Of a stretch of 21,025 bases of DNA, positions 13,234-20,970 are shown one piece after another (the first letter of the stretch is position 1; every line of letters starts with the position of its first letter). The translations under genes were made by a program, and so were the position numbers. The stretch lies in contig CBDUZI010000049.1 of the NCBI GenBank assembly GCA_965371665.1, positions 1 to 21,025 on the forward strand, read 5' to 3'. Under the pieces are notes generated by a model. The model was not told the origin of the DNA and made no database searches. It saw nothing but the letters and a program-made list of their open reading frames with translations. The stretch comes from JAUVAV01 sp965371665 (GTDB lineage: Bacteria > Oederibacteriota > JAAXVQ01 > JAUVAV01).

Positions 13234-15657
13234 AGCGTCTTCAACTTCTTTTTGTAAAGCTAAAATATTCTTTCCGGTTTTATCAGCTCGTAAAATATCC
13301 TGGGTATCGTTTATGGAAGGATACAGTTTATCGTGATCTTCAACCGGGATAAGTTTTTCTATCACGAGTAGGTTGGCGCTTTTCGGGATAATCTCCGAGC
13401 TTACTTTGAGTTCGCGATGTCTATGAAAAGCCAGCCGGATGCGTGATTTTATTTCACCCTGCCTGAACAGGTTATTAAATACGCGCCAATCCGCTTTTTC
13501 ACCTGTGCCTGCGCCACAAGCGCAGGTATAAGTAACCGCTGTAAATATAATTGAAAGAGGTTTTTCATGTTGGTATAAACTGATTGAACTTAGGCATCCC
13601 ATACTTCCACGGGCAATGTCAAAAATCCACCGGTCAAAGTCAGCTCTATCCCCTTCAATTTTATCAAGCAGATCTTTTTTAATCAGGTCGTCTTTTGAAA
13701 GCCCTCGTTCCACTATAACAGCAGTATCAAAGTGGTTTTTAGAATTGATTTGAGAAATCGTCTTTTCAGGTTGCACTTCCTGATCTGTCACTAATGTTTC
13801 ATACTCAACCTGGAGCTGGTAAAAATCCATCTTCGGCAATTTAAGGTGATCCCTACGCGAAAAACGAGAGGTCATCACCGGATCGCCGTCTTTACCTAAA
13901 GATGAAAGTTCCTGAATACTGGTGTGCTGTTCCTCTTTCAGTTGTTTATCCAATGACTTGGCATTTTCTTCATTTAACCAGATAACTGCTGTTTCATTTG
14001 AGTCCTTGTCAACCTGTCTGAGGCAGCGGCAGGATGTCTGTAAAACCATATTTGTCGGGCAATCGCCTTTTTGCGAAAGTATAACCCCGGTAAGGCTTCG
14101 GCAGTCCCAGCCCTCTTTGCCTATTTGCACAAGCAGGATGATTTTTTTCCTGGAAAGCGGTGTAGCGAGAGAATTAAAATCAGTTTCTGCTTCTTTCGTG
14201 GGCTTATATTGCTTGTTTCCTTTATGATATTTCAATATCTCTTCCGGCTTTATTTTCATTCTTCCAATAAGATGCGGATAGATTTCTTCTTCGAGCCTTT
14301 CGATATTACCGCAATAGACAGCCAGTTTTGCCACACTTCCGTTACTGTAAACAGTATTCCCAAAAGTATGCAAAAAATCTTTTACCCCTTGCTCTATTAT
14401 CCGGATTGAGGTAAGCCCGGAAGTCTGCTCTACGCGTGGTTTTTTTAAAAACTTTTTGACAGCAGTGGTTAAGGGATAGTAAAAAACGGTATTTATTATC
14501 TGTGTGAATTTAAGCTGTATCTCGTCGGATATTTTTATCGTTTCACCGGTGCCAAGATAGGGAGTACCGGAAAACCCAAGCACAGAATTTATTGAACCGT
14601 TTACGCTCCATTTGTTGACCACCTGACGCAATTTAATATCATCGGTTGCGGCATGATGAACTTCGTCAATATGAATCTGCAAATTCGGAATTTTACTGAT
14701 AATGTTCCTGAGTTCATTGGCAAACCGGTCTTTCTCATCTTCGGTATGCTCAAATATTCGTCCATTTTGGTCAAGATCTAATCTGTCAAGAATAACTTTC
14801 TCAGCATTCACCACCATGACAAGCCCCATCAGGGTATCAAAAGGCTGATAACCGGATATTTTTTGAGCATTCGGGTTACGTGCTTTGTTGCTTTTCTTGG
14901 CCGATTTCGGCTGGTCTAATATCTCGAATTTAATCATCCGTTTGATATTACTTGCCGCCGGTTCCGGCAGAATCCAGGCAGGATCAAAGCGCTCAATCGT
15001 TTTAAGACTTGGAATAATCGAACTTTTTAAACCGGAAGGCGCCAGAATAAGAAAGTTATGAGCGAATATAGGATTATCCGGCTCATTCAGGGCAAAGTAA
15101 AGATCAAGATAAATGAATGCCGCCATGAGAAAGGTTTTACCCGCTCCCATAGGCAAACTAAAAAGGTAATCAGGATATTCCACACCATAAAAAAGACTCT
15201 TACTTACAGTTTCATAATCAACTTTATCAGGGTTTTTAATTATATATTGTTCTAAGTCAGGAAAAAGTGTTGTCCTTGTTTTCTGCCCATTTCCATTGCT
15301 TTTCACTTGTACTGAGCGACTTGTCCTGAGCTTTGCCGAAGAAAGTCGAAGTATCGGAGTGCGGGAAAGGTCAAATAATGCTTTTGCGGTATGGTTGTTT
15401 TCTAATACATTTCGCACATTCTGATTAATATTCAAATTTGATAAATCTTCATGGTGTCCAAAAAAATTTTCGCTAAACAGAGTTGATAGTGGTTTGTTCC
15501 CACCTTCGATTTTCAGAAACAAGTACACAAGTAATGCCTGAATTTGTGCTTCGCGTAAATTGCCGTTACGATTTATATGTTCGAAAAGCGGCTTAACAGT
15601 ACAAGTGTCCGAAATAATCCACTCTTGAGCTTTTCTAAATATCAAATCATTGAACAT
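13231..15657 (-). CDS. Type III restriction enzyme Res, SF2 helicase/translocase part
   Basis: This part is 808 residues. SF2 helicase motifs are in order: Walker A LPMGAGKTF (168-176), DEVHH (motif II, near 330), GFSGTPY (motif III region), QIGKEGWDCRSLTGV (motif V), and QTSCRCLRQV (motif VI, Q-x3-R-x2-R). This is the ATP-dependent motor of type III restriction enzymes, which need Mod for site recognition. The nuclease domain follows in frame after the TAG at 13231. Residues ~102-116 (LRLSSAKLRTSRSVQ) are encoded by a dispersed repeat (15310-15353). The start is an ATG with GAGGA 7 nt upstream. It is the first gene of the operon res-mntA-hepT-mod. As drawn it lacks the nuclease, so restriction is probably off unless readthrough occurs. 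Confidence 0.9.
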   Translation of the reverse strand: MFNDLIFRKAQEWIISDTCTVKPLFEHINRNGNLREAQIQALLVYLFLKIEGGNKPLSTLFSENFFGHHEDLSNLNINQNVRNVLENNHTAKALFDLSRTPILRLSSAKLRTSRSVQVKSNGNGQKTRTTLFPDLEQYIIKNPDKVDYETVSKSLFYGVEYPDYLFSLPMGAGKTFLMAAFIYLDLYFALNEPDNPIFAHNFLILAPSGLKSSIIPSLKTIERFDPAWILPEPAASNIKRMIKFEILDQPKSAKKSNKARNPNAQKISGYQPFDTLMGLVMVVNAEKVILDRLDLDQNGRIFEHTEDEKDRFANELRNIISKIPNLQIHIDEVHHAATDDIKLRQVVNKWSVNGSINSVLGFSGTPYLGTGETIKISDEIQLKFTQIINTVFYYPLTTAVKKFLKKPRVEQTSGLTSIRIIEQGVKDFLHTFGNTVYSNGSVAKLAVYCGNIERLEEEIYPHLIGRMKIKPEEILKYHKGNKQYKPTKEAETDFNSLATPLSRKKIILLVQIGKEGWDCRSLTGVILSQKGDCPTNMVLQTSCRCLRQVDKDSNETAVIWLNEENAKSLDKQLKEEQHTSIQELSSLGKDGDPVMTSRFSRRDHLKLPKMDFYQLQVEYETLVTDQEVQPEKTISQINSKNHFDTAVIVERGLSKDDLIKKDLLDKIEGDRADFDRWIFDIARGSMGCLSSISLYQHEKPLSIIFTAVTYTCACGAGTGEKADWRVFNNLFRQGEIKSRIRLAFHRHRELKVSSEIIPKSANLLVIEKLIPVEDHDKLYPSINDTQDILRADKTGKNILALQKEVEDA
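15310..15353. repeat. Dispersed repeat inside res coding sequence
   Basis: The plus strand reads ACTGAGCGACTTGTCCTGAG, then CTTTGCCGAAGAAAGTCGAAGTA. The core TTGTCCTGAGCTTTGCCGAA is shared, in reverse orientation and with one base fewer, with 16649-16668 in the intergenic type-E element. It is translated in frame within Res between the N-terminal segment and the helicase core. Confidence 0.7.
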
Positions 15658-15775
15658 TCATTATTCCTCGGTAATGTCCGGTTAAGGACGAGTTAAAATA
15701 AGCAAAACGCTTTATTTGCAAAACTATTCCGTCTAAAAACTGTCGTACTTGTGATTACAATTCACCGACAGGCTC

Positions 15776-15933
15776 CTAGGAGCCTGAGCATTTAGTCGGT
15801 TTTTTAGGTTGTCATTCCCGAATGCTCGTATCGGGAATCCAGAAAAGCATTATTTTATAAGCATTGAAAAATCCTGGATTCCGGCTTTAAGCATGCCGGA
15901 ATGACAAAACACACTAAATGCTCAAGCTCCTAG
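15776..15933. mobile_element. MITE-like element: type-B repeat B2 inside longer terminal inverted repeats
   Basis: The outer arms CTAGGAGCCTGAGCATTTAG (from 15776) and CTAAATGCTCAAGCTCCTAG (to 15933) are inverted, with one mismatch in the first ~21 bp. Inside, 15809-15907 is a full type-B repeat that is the reverse complement of 212-311. The unit is ~158 bp and non-coding. Terminal inverted repeats plus a dispersed core fit a non-autonomous transposable element; no transposase is present in the window. Confidence 0.65.
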
Positions 15934-15970
15934 TACGTGGCTTGTCTCGGGGTATTACAGTTAAAAAAAG

Positions 15971-16009
15971 CGTTTTCGTGGAGATTCCTCGCTAACGCTC
16001 GGAATGACA
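15971..16009. repeat. Type-A repeat, right half only (A5)
   Basis: The sequence CGTTTTCGTGGAGATTCCTC followed by CGGAATGACA matches the centre and right arm of copies A2 and A3. The left arm is missing, replaced by unrelated sequence, so this copy is truncated close to the island's right edge. Confidence 0.75.
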
Positions 16010-16077
16010 TTCACACGTTCACAACATTATGACACAGCCTTTCAGGTGAGGGTGAAATCCCTTTCCGCAACAGAAAT

Positions 16078-16097
16078 TAGTTTGAATGATATGTATT
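16078..16097 (+). repeat. Right direct repeat flanking the R-M island
   Basis: This matches 9739-9758 at 19 of 20 bases in the same orientation. The sequence to its left (CCTTTCCGCAACAGA) also occurs at ~65-79. It lies in the leader of the truncated plus-strand membrane gene. Confidence 0.5.
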
Positions 16098-16148
16098 CTA
16101 CAATATAATTTAATTCTGGCAAGAATAATTTATTTCTACGCTTTCTCC

Positions 16149-16177
16149 TTGGCGTGGGGAAAGGTTCCGGATATAAT
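16149..16177 (+). promoter_or_regulatory. Promoter-like sequence for the truncated membrane gene
   Basis: TTGGCG (16149-16154) and a perfect TATAAT (16172-16177) are separated by 17 bp. The predicted transcription start would fall at about 16184, right at the ATG at 16185. A transcript from here would be leaderless, or the coding region would start elsewhere. Confidence 0.35.
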
Positions 16178-16610
16178 GCGGGCTATGCAAACCCAATCCC
16201 CCGCCGCGCCGGTTATTCCTCATGACCTACGCCGGCCGTCCCGATTTTTTATTATTACGCTCCTGGTACTGGCCCTGGGACTGCTGATCCGTCCTCTGGT
16301 TGACCCGGATGTCTACATCCACCTGCGGGATGGCAAGCACTGGATCGCAACCGGCCTGCAACCCGGGAACGATCCTTTCACTTACACCACGGAGCATAAG
16401 CCCATTGAAAAAGTGGAATGTCTCTTCAGGATCGGCCTTTATCAGGCCTGGAAAATCGGGGGAAATAATTTTCTTATCCTGATTAAAGCCTTGGCCATGA
16501 CAGCCGCGCTCTTCCTGATAGGACTCCTAATTTACCGGCGTTGGGCTCATCTGGGTATTACCAGTATGCTTCTGGGGCTCACGGTTTTGGCTCCCATGCC
16601 GGCCCTATAA
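16176..16610 (+). pseudogene. Truncated GT-C-like membrane protein (N-terminal part only)
   Basis: The frame is open from 16086. The GC-rich coding character and the protein-like sequence begin at the ATGs 16176/16185 (MRAMQTQSPAAP), and the preceding ~30 codons are AT-rich leader. After a first membrane segment (RFFIITLLVLALGLLI) comes DPDVYIHLRDGKHWIATGLQPGNDPFTYT, the classic first extracytoplasmic loop of a family of ~500-residue GT-C-like membrane proteins. Two more hydrophobic segments follow, then stops at 16608 (TAATGATAA). Only ~145 of the expected ~500 residues remain, so the gene is 3'-truncated. A type-E repeat element lies 20 bp downstream, and a convergent gene begins ~107 bp downstream. 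Its original function was probably surface glycan synthesis. Confidence 0.6.
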
Positions 16611-16630
16611 TGATAACCGTAATCACATTT

Positions 16631-16683
16631 CTACGGGCGGACATGCCCTTCGGCAAGCTCAGGACAAGGAAGTCCGCCCCTAC
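16631..16683. repeat. Type-E repeat element between convergent genes
   Basis: The outer arms CTACGGGCGGAC and GTCCGCCCCTAC pair with one mismatch and enclose CTTCGGCAAGCTCAGGACAA, the reverse complement of the core found inside res. The outer arms resemble the palindrome inside mod. It sits at the truncated end of the membrane gene and between two converging genes, where it could serve as a bidirectional terminator. Confidence 0.65.
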
Positions 16684-16716
16684 ACTATTAGACTCGTTAA
16701 TTACCTTCTGCTGGTT

Positions 16717-18660
16717 TCACTTGGAAAAAGGTACAAAAACCCGGATCTCTACCCTGCGGTTGCGGGCGCGTCCGGCTTCCGTTCCTTTCCGGTTTTGGGG
16801 ACGTAATTTGCCATAGCCGACAACTGAAAGTCCGCTCTTTTCCACCCCGGGCTGTTGGGATAAAAATTCCAAAACCATTAAGGCCCGCTGGCGGGAGAGT
16901 TTTTTATTATATTTAATACCGCCGATTTCATCGGCATGTCCTTCACAGACCGCCGTGGCACGGCCGTCATACTTCTTTAACAGCGTAGCGACCATCTGTA
17001 TTTTATAAAAATCCTTGGTCTTCAAAACCGCACTATTGAAATTAAAACATATATCGAGGATAAGGATTCCGTTATAACCCCGGGGCGCTTTAACCGCCCG
17101 GGCCGGAACCGGCTGTATGTTCTCCGCGATGGTAATTCCGGATTCGTCCGCATAGCCCACTGTGAGATCGTATTTATATTCCCGGCTGGAATCTGCCGGG
17201 CGCTTCCGCTCATCCCGGCCGTCCCATAATATTTTCGGGGGAAGCAGACCGGTTCCGGAAAGCTCCCGAATGATATTTCCTTTTATGCTATCACGAATAT
17301 TCAAGCGCCATTCCCGTACGGTTGGACGTTTCGAAAAAGAAAATTGCACCTCCGCATCCAGCGGAGATTGGTCTTTAAAACGCAGTTTAAAAACCGGACG
17401 TAATTCCGGCAGATGCCGCGCGGTTGTTTCCCTCCCCCCCGCGGTAAACACATATTGGTATTTACCTTTCCGGGTCAGGGTCCGGCCGCGCTCATCCCTG
17501 CCGTCCCATTGCAAATTCTTGGGTGGTTTTTCCATGCTGGTAAATTCTTTAACCACCCGGCCTTGCTGATCCCGGATGGTAAAACTCCAGCCGCGCACTT
17601 GGGGATCCAGTTTGGGAGTTTTGAAGGTCACTACACTCTCATAATCCCCGGGTTCCACTTTTAAAGTTTTAATTGCTTCGCGTGGGACGCTCCGGCTTTT
17701 CGCCGGTACTTCCGCCTCTCCCGAAGGTGTCTCCGCGCCGGAAAGACCGGGCTTCACGAAAAGATAACTAAAGGTAAAGCGATGAGTAGCGCCTAACCCC
17801 CCATAAGGCTGGTAAGCATAATCCAGACCTATACCGGAAAACCTGAACCCGGTTCCTAATGAAAATCCCCCCAACTCACTTTCCAGGCGGTATCCCCCCC
17901 TCAGAAAAATCATATCCTGTATCTTGTATTCCAGTCCTCCGGCCGCTATGGTCGGTTCCTCTTCCGCCAGCGACCGGCTTATATCCGCGAAAATTTTAAT
18001 CTCCGGACCGATCAAGGGCGCCAACTGCAAAGCGATACCCGTCCGAATAACCGGAATTAATTCATCCGCCTCCTGATCAAAAGCCTCCATGCGGCCTATA
18101 TTCTGTATGGCCAGCCCCAGGGCCAACGGCTGCCAGCCGGTTTGCATTCGCAACCCTATGTCCATGGCCCCTCCCTGACTGCTAAAACCAGCGAGAATAC
18201 TTCGAAAATACTTCAAACCCAAACCGATTTCAAAACCGGAACCCAGGGAGCGGGCATGGGCCAAATTCAATAACATATTATAATTATCAATAGTTCCTAC
18301 TTCTTCACCCCATTCATTGAATTCCAAAAAATTATAGGTCCGGGCGAAAAAAACCCGAGCCGCCCAGCTTCCTCCAAGCCATGCCGGATAGAGAACTTCC
18401 AATTGTTCATAAGCGGTATCTGCCAAGGAAGAATAATGGGTAAAAGCCAGGGAGATATCCGGCTGCTCCAGAATCCCGGCGGGATTCCAGGTTAAGGTCT
18501 CACTTCCTCCTCCGGCAGCCGTCCCGGCAGCCAGAGCGGAGGATGCGGCCGGGACTTCCATTAGAAGAAATTCCGCGCCCATGGTTCCAGCAGCTTCATC
18601 TTTTAAACCGGTTACTAGAGAGCAAAGAATCAGAATTATCAACCAAGGTCGTGTAAACAC
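16717..18660 (-). CDS. Outer-membrane PorV/UPF0164-like β-barrel fused to two FlgD-like Ig modules and an OmpA domain (paralogue 2)
   Basis: This is a 647-residue protein with a signal peptide (hydrophobic 6-19). Residues ~25-300 form a β-barrel of the PorV/UPF0164 type: GAEFLLMEVPAASSALAAG, then LTWNPAGI and THYSSLADTAYEQ, ending in THRFTFSYLF. A linker is followed by two FlgD-like Ig modules, each ending in WDGRDER (385-391 and 479-485). The C-terminus (530-647) is an OmpA peptidoglycan-binding domain: GHADEIG with Asp577, NKKLSRQRA with Arg592, and RARNRRVEIRV. The Asp/Arg pair sits 15 residues apart, as in diaminopimelate-binding OmpA domains. The start is GTG with GGAGG 7 nt upstream. 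It probably anchors an outer-membrane protein or secretion/assembly complex to the wall. It is a tandem paralogue of the gene at 18999. Confidence 0.85.
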   Translation of the reverse strand: MFTRPWLIILILCSLVTGLKDEAAGTMGAEFLLMEVPAASSALAAGTAAGGGSETLTWNPAGILEQPDISLAFTHYSSLADTAYEQLEVLYPAWLGGSWAARVFFARTYNFLEFNEWGEEVGTIDNYNMLLNLAHARSLGSGFEIGLGLKYFRSILAGFSSQGGAMDIGLRMQTGWQPLALGLAIQNIGRMEAFDQEADELIPVIRTGIALQLAPLIGPEIKIFADISRSLAEEEPTIAAGGLEYKIQDMIFLRGGYRLESELGGFSLGTGFRFSGIGLDYAYQPYGGLGATHRFTFSYLFVKPGLSGAETPSGEAEVPAKSRSVPREAIKTLKVEPGDYESVVTFKTPKLDPQVRGWSFTIRDQQGRVVKEFTSMEKPPKNLQWDGRDERGRTLTRKGKYQYVFTAGGRETTARHLPELRPVFKLRFKDQSPLDAEVQFSFSKRPTVREWRLNIRDSIKGNIIRELSGTGLLPPKILWDGRDERKRPADSSREYKYDLTVGYADESGITIAENIQPVPARAVKAPRGYNGILILDICFNFNSAVLKTKDFYKIQMVATLLKKYDGRATAVCEGHADEIGGIKYNKKLSRQRALMVLEFLSQQPGVEKSGLSVVGYGKLRPQNRKGTEAGRARNRRVEIRVFVPFSK

Positions 18661-18998
18661 TTTACATCCTCCATAAATTAATGTTTATACCTCTTTTTAA
18701 TATGCACAAACTCCTCCCCGGGAAGGGGCAAGATAATTTGTCCCCGCAAACCGATTAAAGCCTAACTTATTTTACTTTATAATATTTTAAAGGATTTGTC
18801 TAAAGTTGTTTTTGTGAGGGGCTGTAAATTTTTTTACTTTTTTTTTAATTAAAACCTCTGAAAATCACAATCTATTCGCGGTGGGGTATGAAATTTTCGG
18901 CAGCAGATACACTGCTGGGGCGAGGCTTTAATTATCAGGCTTAATACGCAACCGCTTCATCCCGGATTAAATTACCCCGCACTTCAGTGCGGGGTAAT
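18661..18998. other. Intergenic region between the two barrel-OmpA paralogues
   Basis: No gene is seen. It holds the downstream hairpin of the first gene (18967-19002), a small CAGCAG...CTGCTG hairpin near 18900-18916, an A/T-rich stretch at 18820-18855, and the GGAGG ribosome-binding site of the second gene. On the minus strand TAGACA and TATAAA-like hexamers spaced ~15 bp (about 18770-18805) could be a weak promoter for the second gene. Confidence 0.5.
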
Positions 18999-19002
18999 TT
19001 AA
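18967..19002 (-). terminator. Perfect 17-bp-arm hairpin at the end of the first barrel-OmpA gene
   Basis: TTAAATTACCCCGCACT and AGTGCGGGGTAATTTAA pair perfectly around two central bases, and the stop codon lies in the stem. The G/C core is flanked by A/T on both sides, so it may work in either direction. A long run of Ts after it is absent, hence moderate confidence. Confidence 0.5.
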
Positions 19003-20948
19003 TGTTTCGGAATAATAATCCGCACTTCCACCCGGCGGTTTTGGGTACGCGTCGCCTCGGTATCTTGCGAATTTTTAGGCCGGCTTTTACCATAACCGAT
19101 AATCGACATATCTTTCCTGGCAATCCCCGGCTGCCGGGCCAGAAACTTGGCAACTATATGCGCACGCCGTTCCGAGAGATCTTGATTAAACTTTTCTGTG
19201 CCAATCTCATCGGCATGTCCTTCGCAGATTGCCGCGGCCTGCCCCGGATATCGCTTCATCAGCTCCGCCGCCAGCATGAGTTTGTCGGTTACTTCCGGTT
19301 TTAGTTCCGCCCGATTGAAATCAAATAAAATACCCGTTATCAGGATTCCCGCACAACCTTCCGGCGCATCAACTTTTTTCGCCATAATGGGAGTGATTTT
19401 GTCTGAAATCAATACCTTGAACTGATCGGCATAATTAACTTCTAAGCCGTATTGATAATTCCTGCGGACATCGGCCATCTTGCCGGAACGATCTTTTCCA
19501 TCCCAGATCCATTCATACGGAAAATTTCCAGTCCGGGTAAAGCGTGCCACAATTTGCTTGGTTTCCTCATCCCATACACTTATTTTCCAATCCTGAACCG
19601 GCGGACGTATTCCAAAACGGAAACGCACTTCCGGTTCCATTGCGGTCCTGTCCCGAAACCGAAGTTTAAGCGCCGGCGGCAGGTACGGCAGGGTATGGGA
19701 ATAGACTTTATTACCGGCCTTAAAAACAAATTTAAAATGTTCTCCCTCTTCCGGACGCCGCCCTTGATCATCCCGGCCGTCCCAAACCACTTCCTTAGGC
19801 AGCGCTTGTGTTCCCGGGAAGCATTTTATAATTTGTCCCTCAGCATTTTTTATAATTAGATCCCAGGCCGGGATCCCGGTCATGACACGCGGCGGAATAA
19901 ACACAACCTTGGCGGCATATTTACGCGGCAGCATAGTTAAAGTCGGCACATCCTGCTTCATAGCCGCCAGTGATTTATGCGCCGTTTTCCGTGACGGCGA
20001 TGCCGGGCGGGATGTTGCGGAGGCCGGTTTTTCCTTCCGGGGCTGGAATAAATAGGCCAAAGTTACACGGTGATTATTGCCTAATTCCGCAAAAGGCTGG
20101 TAGGCATAATCCAGACCGAAGCCGGACATCCGGAAGCCGGCTCCCAGCGAGAGATTACCCAATTCATTCATAAACCGATAGCCGCCGCGCAGTAATATCA
20201 TATCCCACAAGCTGTATTTCAGTCCGAAAGCCAGAACCGTATCTTCATCGCCTGCCAGGGGCTGGTGCACATCCGCCAGCAGGCTGATTTCATGCCCGGA
20301 TAAAAGCACAAACTTGAGCATGGCGCCTCCCAGAACCTTCAAGGGAAGAGACGCCGCCGCCTCTTCAAAGGCGCTCATCGTGCCCAAATTTTGGATCGCC
20401 ACGCCCAGCGCCAGCCACGGCCACAAAGTTTGGTATTGCATACCGGCATCGATTGCCGCTCCCTGCCGGTGATATCCGGCCAGAGCGCTCTCAAAAAACT
20501 TGAGCGCAGCGCCGGCCGCCAATCCCGGAGCCAGACGCCGGGCATAAGCCAGCTGTATCAGCAGATCATGATTATCTATGCTTCCGATCTCTTCGCCCAG
20601 TTCCATCTCCATAAAATTGTAGGTGCTGGCATAAAAAATCCGCATGGCCCAACTGCCTTCCAGCCATCCCGGATAAACGCCTTCTATTTGTTCATAGGCG
20701 GTATCTACAAAAGAAGAAAAATGAGTAAATGCCACGCCAGGATATAACTCTCCCATTATCCCCGCCGGATTCCAGGTCAAGGCGGCACTGCCCTGCCGGG
20801 CAGCGGCACCGGCCGCTAAGGCGGCGCTGCTGGCTGGAACCTCGATGCAGAGAAACTGCGCGCCCGTAGTTCCGGCAGCCTCGGTCTGTCCGCTGATGCT
20901 CATCATTAAGACAATTGCCAAACTATATGACCAGCGTTTCAGCAACAT
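18999..20948 (-). CDS. Outer-membrane PorV/UPF0164-like β-barrel fused to two FlgD-like Ig modules and an OmpA domain (paralogue 1)
   Basis: This is a 649-residue protein with the same domain order as its neighbour at 16717, and it aligns with it over the full length. The signal peptide (about 1-24, ending TEAAG) is followed by GAQFLCIEVPASSAALAAG, LTWNPAGI, THFSSFVDTAYEQIEGVYPGW and a barrel ending HRVTLAYLF. A linker follows, then Ig modules with WDGRDDQG and WDGKDRSG. The OmpA domain has GHADEIG, NQDLSERRA and TQNRRVEVRI, with the peptidoglycan-binding Asp and Arg conserved 15 residues apart. The ATG has AGGAGG 6 nt upstream. It is transcribed toward its paralogue. The role is inferred to be outer-membrane anchoring to the cell wall, perhaps with a secretion or motility apparatus; the ligand is unknown. 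Confidence 0.85.
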   Translation of the reverse strand: MLLKRWSYSLAIVLMMSISGQTEAAGTTGAQFLCIEVPASSAALAAGAAARQGSAALTWNPAGIMGELYPGVAFTHFSSFVDTAYEQIEGVYPGWLEGSWAMRIFYASTYNFMEMELGEEIGSIDNHDLLIQLAYARRLAPGLAAGAALKFFESALAGYHRQGAAIDAGMQYQTLWPWLALGVAIQNLGTMSAFEEAAASLPLKVLGGAMLKFVLLSGHEISLLADVHQPLAGDEDTVLAFGLKYSLWDMILLRGGYRFMNELGNLSLGAGFRMSGFGLDYAYQPFAELGNNHRVTLAYLFQPRKEKPASATSRPASPSRKTAHKSLAAMKQDVPTLTMLPRKYAAKVVFIPPRVMTGIPAWDLIIKNAEGQIIKCFPGTQALPKEVVWDGRDDQGRRPEEGEHFKFVFKAGNKVYSHTLPYLPPALKLRFRDRTAMEPEVRFRFGIRPPVQDWKISVWDEETKQIVARFTRTGNFPYEWIWDGKDRSGKMADVRRNYQYGLEVNYADQFKVLISDKITPIMAKKVDAPEGCAGILITGILFDFNRAELKPEVTDKLMLAAELMKRYPGQAAAICEGHADEIGTEKFNQDLSERRAHIVAKFLARQPGIARKDMSIIGYGKSRPKNSQDTEATRTQNRRVEVRIIIPKH

Positions 20949-20970
20949 AGTATACCTCCTGGTTGTCTTC

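Larger units (their letters stand above)
15661..16085. other. Upstream region of the R-M operon, repeats only
   Basis: No gene is seen. Next to res is ~115 bp of AT-rich leader containing an interrupted AAATAAGC/GCTTTATTT inverted repeat (about 15695-15717) that could be an operator. A weak -35-like TTGCAA lies beside it on the minus strand. The rest is the nested B2 element (15776-15933), half a type-A repeat (15971-16009), and the right island direct repeat (16078-16097). Confidence 0.5.

Noticed and set aside
15776..15933. Complete insertion sequence
   Set aside because: Only ~158 bp with no open frame and no transposase in the window; at most a non-autonomous element.
2203..16009. Repeats as a CRISPR array
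   Set aside because: Copies are kilobases apart, palindromic, lack regular spacers, and no cas genes are present.
18900..18916. CAGCAG...CTGCTG hairpin as a riboswitch or attenuator
   Set aside because: Only a 6-bp stem with no conserved aptamer elements or downstream T-run.
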